Of a DNA stretch of 64,000 nt, positions 8,040-14,965 are shown one piece after another. Position numbers and translations under genes: made by a program. The stretch lies in the NCBI GenBank assembly GCA_017744365.1, contig JAGIBL010000003.1, positions 372,001 to 436,000 of the forward strand, given 5' to 3'. This DNA is from Nocardioidaceae bacterium. Lineage in GTDB: Bacteria > Actinomycetota > Actinomycetes > Propionibacteriales > Nocardioidaceae. The notes beneath the pieces were generated by a model. That model was not told the DNA's origin and ran no database searches. It saw only the letters and a list, made by a program, of their open reading frames with translations. Numbering within the stretch: position 1 is the stretch's first letter; the number at the start of each line of letters is the position of its first letter.

Positions 8040-9878
8040 ATGACCGCCGAGACCATCCAGAACTCCGGCACCGCGCCGACCACCCGTGAGGACATCCTCG
8101 CCTGGGTCACCGAGATCGCGGAGCTGACCCAGCCGGACGCGATCCACTGGTGCACCGGCTCCGACGAGGAGTGGACCGAGCTGACCGACTTCCTGGTCGG
8201 CACCGGCACCTTCGTCAAGCTCGACGAGAGCAAGAAGCCGAACTCGTTCTACGCGGCCTCCGACCCCACCGACGTGGCTCGTGTCGAGGACCGCACCTAC
8301 ATCTGCTCCATCGACGAGCGCGACGCCGGGCCCACCAACAACTGGATGGACCCGAACCAGATGAAGGAGCTCATGCGCGGCCTGTACGCCGGCTGCATGC
8401 GCGGTCGCACCATGTACGTGATCCCCTTCGTGATGGGCCACCTCGAGGCCGAGCAGCCGATGTTCGGCGTGGAGATCACCGACTCGGCGTACGTCGTCGC
8501 GTCGATGCGCGTGATGGCCCGGATGGGCACCAACGTCCTGCGCCGGATGGAGGAAACCAACGCTCCCTACGTGCCCGCGCTGCACTCAGTTGGGCACCCG
8601 CTCGCCGACGGCGAGAAGGACGTCGCCTGGCCGTGCAACGAGACCAAGTACATCGTGCAGTTCCCCGAGGAGCGGATGATCTGGTCGTTCGGCTCGGGCT
8701 ACGGCGGCAACGCACTGCTCGGCAAGAAGTGCTACGCCCTGCGCATCGCCAGCGTGATGGCGCGCGACGAGGGCTGGATGGCCGAGCACATGCTGATCCT
8801 CAAGCTGACCTCGCCGCAGGGTGTCACCAAGTACGTCGCCGCCGCGTTCCCGAGCGCCTGCGGCAAGACCAACCTGGCGATGCTGGAGCCGACCATCCCG
8901 GGCTGGAAGGTCGAGGCCATCGGCGACGACATCGCCTGGATGCGCATCGGCGAGGACGGCCGGCTGTGGGCGGTCAACCCGGAGTACGGCTTCTTCGGTG
9001 TCGCCCCCGGCACCAACGAGCACACCAACCCCAACGCGATGAGGACCATCAACAAGGGCAACTCGGTCTTCACCAACGTCGCGCTCACCGCCGACGGCGA
9101 CGTCTGGTGGGAAGGCCTGGAGAACCCGCCGGCCCAGGCGACCTCCTGGAAGGGCGAGCCGTGGACACCCGCGTCCGAGGAGCTCTCCAGCCACCCGAAC
9201 AGCCGCTACTGCACGCCGATCAAGCAGTGCGACATCCTCGCCCCTGAGTACGACGACCCGCGCGGCGTGCCGATCGACGCGATCCTCTTCGGCGGCCGTC
9301 GCAAGACCACGATCCCGCTGGTCACCGAGGCCCGCGACTGGACGCACGGCACCTTCATGGGCGCCACCCTGTCCAGCGAGACCACCGCGGCCGCCGTCGG
9401 CGCGGTCGGCGTGGTCCGTCGCGACCCGATGGCGATGCTGCCGTTCATCGGCTACAACGCCGGCGACTACTTCGGCCACTGGATCAACATGGGCAAGGAC
9501 AACGACGCGTCGAAGATGCCCAAGATCTTCTACGTGAACTGGTTCCGCCGCGCTCAGTCGTCCGACGGGGGCGACGGCGACTTCCTGTGGCCCGGCTTCG
9601 GCGAGAACAGCCGGGTGCTCAAGTGGGTCATCGAGCGCATCGACGGCCAGGCCGCTGCGGTCGAGACCCCGATCGGTCACGTGCCGGCGCCGGGTTCCTT
9701 CGACATCGACGGCCTGGACATGACCGAGGAGCAGCTCGCCGAGGCGCTCCGGGTCGACGTCGAGGAGTGGAAGGCCGAGATCCCGCAGATCACCGAGTGG
9801 TTCGAGAAGTTCGGCGACGACCTGCCGAGCGTGCTGTGGACCGAGCTCGACGGGCTGAAGGCGCGTCTCGGCTCCTGA
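8040..9878 (+). CDS. pckG: Phosphoenolpyruvate carboxykinase (GTP)
   Basis: This enzyme converts oxaloacetate and GTP to PEP, CO2 and GDP, the first committed step of gluconeogenesis, and can run in the anaplerotic direction in actinobacteria. At 612 aa it has the length of the GTP-dependent class. The kinase-1a loop [13 protein letters not shown] is near residue 276, with the catalytic Cys next to the P-loop Lys. The nucleotide/metal motif [13 protein letters not shown] follows. The [12 protein letters not shown] segment and the C-terminal WFRR...[13 protein letters not shown] segment bind guanine. It is a monocistronic cytosolic enzyme with its own terminator. Confidence 0.97.
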   Translation: MTAETIQNSGTAPTTREDILAWVTEIAELTQPDAIHWCTGSDEEWTELTDFLVGTGTFVKLDESKKPNSFYAASDPTDVARVEDRTYICSIDERDAGPTNNWMDPNQMKELMRGLYAGCMRGRTMYVIPFVMGHLEAEQPMFGVEITDSAYVVASMRVMARMGTNVLRRMEETNAPYVPALHSVGHPLADGEKDVAWPCNETKYIVQFPEERMIWSFGSGYGGNALLGKKCYALRIASVMARDEGWMAEHMLILKLTSPQGVTKYVAAAFPSACGKTNLAMLEPTIPGWKVEAIGDDIAWMRIGEDGRLWAVNPEYGFFGVAPGTNEHTNPNAMRTINKGNSVFTNVALTADGDVWWEGLENPPAQATSWKGEPWTPASEELSSHPNSRYCTPIKQCDILAPEYDDPRGVPIDAILFGGRRKTTIPLVTEARDWTHGTFMGATLSSETTAAAVGAVGVVRRDPMAMLPFIGYNAGDYFGHWINMGKDNDASKMPKIFYVNWFRRAQSSDGGDGDFLWPGFGENSRVLKWVIERIDGQAAAVETPIGHVPAPGSFDIDGLDMTEEQLAEALRVDVEEWKAEIPQITEWFEKFGDDLPSVLWTELDGLKARLGS

Positions 9879-9887
9879 CGACGTACG

Positions 9888-9923
9888 ACGAGGGCCGTGC
9901 CGGAGTTCCGGCACGGCCCTCGT
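9888..9923. terminator. Terminator of pckG
   Basis: A perfect 16-bp stem is formed by ACGAGGGCCGTGCCGG (9888-9903) and its complement at 9908-9923 with a 4-nt loop, 10 bp beyond the pckG stop and followed by a short T-rich stretch. Confidence 0.85.
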
Positions 9924-9966
9924 TGCTTTCGGCCTGCATGTAATTGTCCAACTCACGTGTCCGGTT

Positions 9967-9986
9967 TTGCAGGTTTCTGCGATCAT
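9967..9986 (+). promoter_or_regulatory. Tandem box and -10 of the LuxR-type regulator
   Basis: TTGCAGG-TTT-CTGCGAT (9967-9983) is a direct repeat with a 10-bp period. It runs into GATCAT (9981-9986), which sits six bases before the GTG start, the leaderless geometry common in this window. The 15-bp core (9968-9982) matches 13 of 15 bases of a box in front of the peptide gene (11421-11435). It probably binds the regulator itself. Confidence 0.5.
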
Positions 9987-9992
9987 CGACGC

Positions 9993-10994
9993 GTGGGCCT
10001 CGAGTACGACGCAACGCATCGCCGTCTCCTGGAGACCGACGCGGGCGACCTGTACCAGAAGGTCATCCTCGAGGGCTCCATCAGCAGCGACGACCCACGC
10101 ATCGCCAAGGGCGCCCCGGACCACCCTGCTTTTGCCTTCCTCGTCGACCTCGGGCTGCTCGGCTACGACCCCGGCACCGACTCCTACCTCCCCGTCGACC
10201 CGGCCACCGTCCAGTCCCGCGTGGTCGCGCCGATGGGCCAGCGCGCGGCCGACCTGCTCGCCGAGTCGACGGGCTGGGCGAACGCCTTCGCCGAGCTCGG
10301 CCTGGCCTTCCGTCGTACGTCGCTCGCGGACCAGCCGATCACCGAGCTGCGCGGCGGGCCGAACATCAACCGGTTCCTGACGGCGGCGGTCGGCGATGCC
10401 CAGACCGAGCTGCTCACCGCCGCCCCCGACGGCGCGCGTCCCGGAGCCCAGCTGGCGCAGGCGATCGAGCGGGACAAGCCGGCGCTGGCCCGCGGCGTGA
10501 AGATGCGCACGCTCTACCAGCACTCGGCGCGACGCAGTGTGGCCACCCGCGACTACGTCGAGGAAGTCTCCAAGCTGGGCGCCGAGGTGCGCACGCTCGA
10601 GGAGTTCTTCAACCGGCTGATCATCGTCGACCGGCGGCTGGCCGTCGTACCGGGCGCCGAGGGTGCGCACGTGGCGATCGCGATCCACGAGCCGAACCTC
10701 GTCGCCTACCTGGTCGACATCTTCGAGCGGTTCTGGGCTCGGGCCCGGGCGTTCACCGATCGCGAGGCCTCGACCGAGCGCGAGATCGCCGAAGACGTGC
10801 ACAACATGACGATTCGGATGCTGGTGGAGGGTCACAGCGACAACGCCAGCGCGAAGCGGGTCGGGGTCAGCACCCGCACGTACGCCGGCTACGTGGCTTC
10901 GCTCAAGGCCGAGTACGGCGTGGAGACCCGGTTCCAGCTGGGCTACGCGATCGGTCAGCAGGAGATGCGCGAGGAGGAGGAGTCCGCGGAGTGA
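9993..10994 (+). CDS. LuxR-type HTH transcriptional regulator with TrmB/PLD-like sensor region
   Basis: This is a 333-aa cytoplasmic regulator. Residues 1-110 resemble a winged-helix N-terminal part. Residues 115-255 look like the phospholipase-D-like fold found in TrmB-type sensors, without an HxK catalytic motif. Residues 275-325 are a LuxR-class HTH (RMLVEGHSDNASAKRVGVST, then RTYAGYVASLKAEYGVETRF). The GTG start is chosen because the protein begins there with family-like sequence and a -10-like hexamer lies six bases upstream. It is convergent with a 50-aa secreted-peptide gene, and both have a matching upstream box. The regulator class is clear. Sensing of the peptide is inference. Confidence 0.8.
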   Translation: MGLEYDATHRRLLETDAGDLYQKVILEGSISSDDPRIAKGAPDHPAFAFLVDLGLLGYDPGTDSYLPVDPATVQSRVVAPMGQRAADLLAESTGWANAFAELGLAFRRTSLADQPITELRGGPNINRFLTAAVGDAQTELLTAAPDGARPGAQLAQAIERDKPALARGVKMRTLYQHSARRSVATRDYVEEVSKLGAEVRTLEEFFNRLIIVDRRLAVVPGAEGAHVAIAIHEPNLVAYLVDIFERFWARARAFTDREASTEREIAEDVHNMTIRMLVEGHSDNASAKRVGVSTRTYAGYVASLKAEYGVETRFQLGYAIGQQEMREEEESAE

Positions 10995-11021
10995 CGTTCG
11001 CGGTGTACCTCGGGAATTGAC

Positions 11022-11052
11022 AAGGGCGGCGAGTGGGGGGCTCGCCGCCCTT
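11022..11052. terminator. Bidirectional terminator between regulator and peptide gene
   Basis: AAGGGCGGCGAG (11022-11033) and CTCGCCGCCCTT (11041-11052) form a perfect 12-bp stem with a 7-nt loop. The complementary A/T ends allow use from both sides. It lies between the convergent regulator and peptide genes. Confidence 0.85.
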
Positions 11053-11145
11053 CATCACGAGACGGGCCGGGGGTGGCAAGAGGCCAGGTCTGGGGGTCGA
11101 CGTGGCGTCCTCGTCTCGAGTCTTCAGTTGTCCCTCTCGGGTCGC

Positions 11146-11298
11146 TCAGTTCGGCCAGCCGGTGTCCATCGGGATGGCCACGCCACCCGGCTTGGGCTTT
11201 GCCACGGCCGACTCGGACGCAGCAGTGGTGCCGGCGAAGATGCCGACCGTCAGGAGCGTCGCAGCAACGACGCGAACAACGCGCTTCAGGGTGCTCAT
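11146..11298 (-). CDS. Small secreted peptide precursor (50 aa)
   Basis: This is a short gene with a clear ribosome site (GGGAGG, 9-10 bp before the ATG). The N-terminus MSTLKRVVRVVAATLLTVGI has basic residues followed by a hydrophobic core, and a probable cleavage site follows near GTTAA (residues 23-27). The rest, SESAVAKPKPGGVAIPMDTG and then WPN, would be a roughly 23-residue exported peptide without cysteines. No enzyme motif is present. It stands next to, and convergent with, a LuxR-type regulator and has the same tandem box upstream. The most economical reading is a signalling peptide or cell-surface peptide under that regulator. I do not recognise a named family. Confidence 0.75.
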   Translation of the reverse strand: MSTLKRVVRVVAATLLTVGIFAGTTAASESAVAKPKPGGVAIPMDTGWPN

Positions 11299-11383
11299 TG
11301 GTGGGTGCCTCCCAGTTTCGCCGGCCGCTCAGGGGACGCGACCGGATACACCAATCCTGGCTCAACGCGCTGACGCGGACCAA

Positions 11384-11446
11384 CCTGAGGGCTGCCTCAG
11401 GATCGTGCAGTGCACCTTCCTGCAAGTTTCTGCAAGCGGCTGTCAA
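11384..11446 (-). promoter_or_regulatory. Promoter/operator region of the small peptide gene
   Basis: Reading toward the peptide gene there is a perfect TTGACA (11446-11441, overlapping the stop of the VOC gene). Next comes the tandem box CTGCAAG-TTT-CTGCAAG (plus-strand 11420-11436), then the odd palindrome GTGCAGTGCAC (11405-11415), and then CCTGAGG-GCTG-CCTCAGG (11384-11401). No good TANNNT -10 is present at the correct spacing, which fits an activator-dependent promoter. The peptide ATG is 86 bp further on. Confidence 0.5.
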
Positions 11447-12060
11447 GCACTGGCGGGCGGCTCCCACGCGAACCCGTCCGGATCGGCGAACGCACCCGCG
11501 TCGGTGACGACGGCGATCCGGTGCGATCCGCTGCCCTCGGGCGGGACGCCGGCGTCCTTCGCGAGTGCTTTGCGCTCGTAGAGTCCCATCCCGACGGCGC
11601 TCGCGCCAGTGTCGAACTCGACGTACTTCTTGCCAAAGCTCTTCGCGACCGGCAGGCCGTGGTCGACGTAGAACTGCTTGGTCGCCGCCACGTCGGTGGC
11701 GCCGAGGAGCAGCACGATCCGGTCGAACGCGGTGCTGGCCGGAGCGGTGTCCTTCTTGCTCGAGGTGGCCACCTTCCAGATGGTGCCGTCCGGCGCCTGC
11801 ACCACACCGCCGACGCCCCACAGCGACTTCTTGACCGGCTTCAGCGTCGTGGCTCCGGCACCGACGAGGGCGTCGACGAGCGCGTGCACGTTGCCGGGCT
11901 GGCTGACCAGCAGCGAGAGGGTGAAGCCGCGAAAGCCGCTCGTGGGCTCCTCGGTAGCACGCAGCCGGACCTGCTCGGGCAGCCCGAAGGCGTTGGCGTA
12001 GAACTTCGCGGCGGCCTCGACGTCGGCCACCTCCAGGGTGATCGCTTCGATGTTCGTCAT
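11443..12060 (-). CDS. VOC (glyoxalase/bleomycin-resistance fold) family protein
   Basis: This is a 205-aa cytosolic protein with two tandem betaalphabetabetabeta modules. The first is near residues 1-90 (MTNIEAITLEVADVEAAAKF). The second is near residues 110-200 (FDRIVLLLGATDVAATKQFY). It ends with the family signature DPDGFAWE. The substrate cannot be inferred; metal ligands typical of glyoxalase I are not obvious. The ATG has no strong ribosome site. It follows the VanZ-like gene by 10 bp on the same strand and is probably co-transcribed with it. Confidence 0.8.
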   Translation of the reverse strand: MTNIEAITLEVADVEAAAKFYANAFGLPEQVRLRATEEPTSGFRGFTLSLLVSQPGNVHALVDALVGAGATTLKPVKKSLWGVGGVVQAPDGTIWKVATSSKKDTAPASTAFDRIVLLLGATDVAATKQFYVDHGLPVAKSFGKKYVEFDTGASAVGMGLYERKALAKDAGVPPEGSGSHRIAVVTDAGAFADPDGFAWEPPASA

Positions 12061-12070
12061 GACCACGACG

Positions 12071-12643
12071 CTAGGCGCGCGCCGTCGTACGGTGCTTCTC
12101 GATTCCTGACGCACCTGCACGCATGACCAGCGCCAGGACCACACCACCAGCGGCGCCCATGGCGACACCGACCAGGTTCGTGAGGGCATCCCCCAGCACG
12201 AATCCGACGCGGCTCAGCCCGGGCAGGACCCCCTGGACGAGCTCGGAGACGAACGGGAGTCCGATGGCGAGCAGCGGCCAGTAGCGCCGGAGGACAGAGG
12301 AAAGGAGCACGGCAGCGGCTCCCAGCGGGACCGCGACCAGCAGGTTGAGCGAAACCTCGTTGAGGGCGCGCAGGTCACGAAGGTTCGGCAGGGACGGCGA
12401 CATCGACCGAATCACGTGAGTCGACAGACCGCCCGAGAAGTGCCCTCCCGTTGGTGTGATCGTGACGGCCAGGAACCCACCGACAGCCGACAGGTACAGC
12501 CACCACACCAGCGGATTGCCACCGTGACGACGAGCCAGGACCGGGCTGGCCGCGAGCGCGACGGCGCACGCCACAACGGTCACCGGCAACGCCCACGGCT
12601 CGGCATCGAAGAACACCTGCAACACGACGACTCCCTTGCGCAT
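12071..12643 (-). CDS. VanZ-like family membrane protein
   Basis: This is a 190-aa membrane protein with about five hydrophobic segments. The VanZ signature is present: SLNLLVAVPLGAAAVLL, then LPFVSELVQGVLPGLSRVGF and DALTNLVGVAMGA near the C-terminus. VanZ proteins give low-level teicoplanin resistance in the vanA cluster, but most homologues have no known role. No van genes are nearby, so resistance should not be assumed. Confidence 0.82.
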   Translation of the reverse strand: MRKGVVVLQVFFDAEPWALPVTVVACAVALAASPVLARRHGGNPLVWWLYLSAVGGFLAVTITPTGGHFSGGLSTHVIRSMSPSLPNLRDLRALNEVSLNLLVAVPLGAAAVLLSSVLRRYWPLLAIGLPFVSELVQGVLPGLSRVGFVLGDALTNLVGVAMGAAGGVVLALVMRAGASGIEKHRTTARA

Positions 12644-12679
12644 GGTCCGGTCGACGATCCACGGCTCATTCCGGCTCGA

Positions 12680-13180
12680 TCAGCCCCAGGTGCAGCGAAC
12701 TTGGGTGGAGTAGACGGTCGTCCCGCTCGCCTTGATTTTTCCACGCATGCATTCGGACAAGCTGCCTGGCGGGATTTCTGCCGGACTGCGATAGAAGCGA
12801 GCCCCCCAGGTCTGGCCGGCACCGATCGAGACTGCACCCGTCGAGTCCCAGTGGCTACCGGCGATCGCTCCACCTGAGGAGTTCGTCCATTCATAGCCGA
12901 ACTGCACACTGATGGTCCTTGGCGTGGCGTCACTATCTCGGTCGTACCTGACGGTCAGCGTGGTCATCTTGCCCGTACTCGTGTAGCACCACGCGAAGGT
13001 CAGCTTGCCGTTCGACAGGTAGTTGTACCCGACCTTCGACGCCGTGCCGCTAGCGCAGTACTGGACGTTGTAGTTCACCTGCTGTGCAGCAGTCGCAGCG
13101 CCAGGCATCGCCACCACCGCCGTAAGTGCAACCACGATCGTCATCAGGGAGCGTCTGAAGGTCTTTGAAGCCGTCAGCAT
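12680..13180 (-). CDS. Secreted protein of unknown function
   Basis: This is a 166-aa exported protein that I do not recognise. A Sec signal peptide covers about residues 1-32 (RRSLMTIVVALTAVVAMPGA, then ATAA as the likely cleavage site). The mature part is rich in Tyr, Trp, Ser and Gly and carries four Cys (QYCAS, FAWCY, SECMR, VRCTW), possibly two disulphides. This is compatible with a small beta-rich extracellular domain. The start is supported by AAGGAG about 10 bp upstream. It is a single gene between a VanZ-like gene and tRNA-Ser. Confidence 0.75.
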   Translation of the reverse strand: MLTASKTFRRSLMTIVVALTAVVAMPGAATAAQQVNYNVQYCASGTASKVGYNYLSNGKLTFAWCYTSTGKMTTLTVRYDRDSDATPRTISVQFGYEWTNSSGGAIAGSHWDSTGAVSIGAGQTWGARFYRSPAEIPPGSLSECMRGKIKASGTTVYSTQVRCTWG

Positions 13181-13333
13181 GAGAACACCTCTCCTTCTCT
13201 GTCGCACCGACTGAGTTCGAGAGGTCGGCCCCGCCTCGACACACCTGCGTAGCGGGTGCCGAGCTCTCGGCAGGAGGACGGATCGAGCCAGCGATTCATT
13301 ACGCGATCGCGTCCATGCGCTGGAACAGACGAA

Positions 13334-13369
13334 AGAGCCCCCGGCGAGATCACTCTCGTCGGGGGCTCT
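13334..13369 (-). terminator. Terminator downstream of tRNA-Ser(GCU)
   Basis: AGAGCCCCCGGCGAGA (13334-13349) and TCTCGTCGGGGGCTCT (13354-13369) pair with one mismatch around a 4-nt loop. It starts 14 bp beyond the tRNA 3' end. Confidence 0.75.
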
Positions 13370-13382
13370 ACCGTCACTCGTC

Positions 13383-13476
13383 TGGCGGAGGTGGAGGGAT
13401 TTGAACCCTCGATGGGGTTGTAGCCCCAAACCCGCTTAGCAGGCGGGCGCCATAGACCGGACTAGGCGACACCTCC
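13383..13476 (-). tRNA. tRNA-Ser (anticodon GCU)
   Basis: This is a class II tRNA with a long variable arm. The acceptor stem GGAGGTG pairs with CACCTCC, the anticodon loop is CTGCTAA, the variable stem is GGGGCT...AGCCCC-like and the T arm is GGGTTCAAATCCC. An encoded CCA is included (13383-13385). Confidence 0.95.
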
Positions 13477-13539
13477 AGACAGCGTGGGAAAGGTTACCGA
13501 AGCCGGGTCTCCGTGCGGAAATCGGGCAGGGAATCCGGC

Positions 13540-14004
13540 TCAGAGCCGGCGGTAGCCGTGCCCGCGGTCGAGGTGGCGCTGCAGCTCGTCGACGAACTCC
13601 TCGCGGTCGCCCTCGATCAGGTTGACCGGGATCGTGGTGGTGCCGCCGTTACGCAGCCGGAGCACCACGCACTCCGTTCCGGCGACGACCGCGGTGGTCA
13701 GGTCCTCGACGTCGGTCCAGCGGCCGCGGTCCTGCCCGACCCCGCGGACGAACCGGACCTGGTAGCCGGTCTCGTCGAGCCGTACGACGTACCAGCGGCG
13801 CACCAGCAGGAAGCCCAGGCCGAAGACGCCGACGACCACGATCACCGCGACGACCGGGATCAGGTCCTGGTTGAGGTGCAGCACCGCGACGAGCACGGTG
13901 ACGAGCAGCAGGAGCAGGCCGACGCCGCCGAGGAAGAAACCCATCAGCCGGGCCCGGAGCGCCGGGGCGAGGCCGTACTCACGCGGCTCGGAGGTGGTGG
14001 TCAT
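13540..14004 (-). CDS. Two-TM membrane protein with PH-like C-terminal domain
   Basis: This 154-aa protein has two hydrophobic helices near residues 20-45 and 48-68. A soluble C-terminal domain follows, starting RRWYVVRLDETGYQVRFVRG and containing repeated beta-strand-like segments that end ECVVLRLRNG and TTIPVNLIEG. The layout matches small actinobacterial membrane proteins with a bacterial PH-like domain. Function is unknown. The ATG is chosen where the coding bias begins; an in-frame extension to 14070 looks non-coding. Confidence 0.7.
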   Translation of the reverse strand: MTTTSEPREYGLAPALRARLMGFFLGGVGLLLLLVTVLVAVLHLNQDLIPVVAVIVVVGVFGLGFLLVRRWYVVRLDETGYQVRFVRGVGQDRGRWTDVEDLTTAVVAGTECVVLRLRNGGTTTIPVNLIEGDREEFVDELQRHLDRGHGYRRL

Positions 14005-14194
14005 GCCCGAATTACAGCGGGTTCCGCCGTACGACGGACAGCCGGGGTGGGGCAGGAAGCGGGTCTGCACCGGCGCGTCGCGGCCGCCGCGCCGTGATGT
14101 TCGAGGAATCCGGCAGATGGGTATTGTCTGGGCGTGTGGCCTGAGTCACACTCGAAGTCCCTCTCCCGCTCCAACCCCCGCGGAGGTGGTGGCC

Positions 14195-14551
14195 ATGACG
14201 CTCGAGTCGGCGATCTCGGACCTGCAGAAGACCCTCGGCGATGCCCGGACGGCCGCGAACTGGCGCTGGATGATGCGGCAACAGCTCTCCGCGGTGCGCG
14301 ACGCCCTTCGCGACGAACGCTTCGCCTCCTGGGACGGCTGGCTGGCCGCGCGCAGCGGCACCACCGACCGCGAACGGCAACAGCTCCTCGGGCGGATCAC
14401 CTCGCTGGCCAGCGGCCTGCTCGACCGCCTCGACACCGATCGGGTGGCGCAGGAGGTACGGCGCCTGCTCAACGACGTCGAGCACTACCGGCAGAAGATG
14501 CACGACCTCGTCTACGACTCCGTGTCGATGGAGATCGGCGGGTCGGAGTAG
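14195..14551 (+). CDS. Conserved actinobacterial hypothetical protein
   Basis: This is a 118-aa, mostly helical, highly charged cytosolic protein (LESAISDLQKTLGDARTAAN, and later LLNDVEHYRQKMHDLVYDSV). GGAGGTG, a near-perfect anti-SD match, lies about 7 bp upstream of the ATG, so this start is secure. No catalytic motif is visible. The heptad-like pattern suggests a coiled-coil or four-helix fold. It sits alone between a membrane protein and tRNA-Ser. Confidence 0.75.
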   Translation: MTLESAISDLQKTLGDARTAANWRWMMRQQLSAVRDALRDERFASWDGWLAARSGTTDRERQQLLGRITSLASGLLDRLDTDRVAQEVRRLLNDVEHYRQKMHDLVYDSVSMEIGGSE

Positions 14552-14561
14552 TACACGTTTG

Positions 14562-14650
14562 CAGAGGGGGCGGGATTCGAACCCGCGGCTGACATCTCTG
14601 CCAGCGACCGCTTTCAAGGCGGTTCCGATCGGCCACTCCGGCACCCCTCC
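14562..14650 (-). tRNA. tRNA-Ser (anticodon UGA)
   Basis: This is an 89-nt class II tRNA. The acceptor stem is GGAGGGG/CCCCTCT with a terminal G-U pair, the anticodon loop is CTTGAAA, the variable arm is long (GCTGGCAGAGATGTCAGC region) and the T arm is GGGTTCGAATCCC. CCA is not encoded. Confidence 0.94.
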
Positions 14651-14685
14651 TCGCGCCGGGACGTGCCGGCGCCAGGCGGCCGAGT

Positions 14686-14910
14686 CTAGTGGCCGAGGAC
14701 GACGAGCACGTCGCCCTCCTGGACGACGTCACCCGGAGAGACCCGGACCTCGAGGACGGTGCCGGCGCGCTCGACGAGGACGGGGATCTCCATCTTCATC
14801 GACTCCAGCAGGATGGCGGTGCCACCGGGCTCGAGCTGGTCCCCGACGGCCACCGGAATCGAGAGCACGCTGGCCACCATCTCGGCGAGGATCTCCGACG
14901 TCGAGGACAT
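14686..14910 (-). CDS. Biotin/lipoyl attachment protein (TB7.3-like)
   Basis: This is a free-standing 74-aa biotin carrier domain. The biotinylation motif is ESMKMEIPV with Lys near residue 40. The family-typical PGDVVQEGDVLVVLGH is at the C-terminus. Mycobacterial TB7.3 is the closest well-known relative by architecture. It would be modified by BirA and could serve an acyl-CoA carboxylase, although the carboxylase in this window (50663-52459) has its own carrier domain. Confidence 0.88.
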   Translation of the reverse strand: MSSTSEILAEMVASVLSIPVAVGDQLEPGGTAILLESMKMEIPVLVERAGTVLEVRVSPGDVVQEGDVLVVLGH

Positions 14911-14965
14911 GCGGCGACGCTACCGTGCCGCTGCCGTTACTCGCGCGTTCGTGACGGGTCGGCGG

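Noticed and set aside
8586-10835. Long minus-strand open frame opposite pckG and the regulator
   Set aside because: It is antisense to two clearly recognised proteins and has no domain or ribosome site.
12071-12643. VanZ-like gene as a sign of glycopeptide resistance
   Set aside because: No vanHAX, vanRS or vanY genes are present. VanZ-like proteins are widespread without that role.
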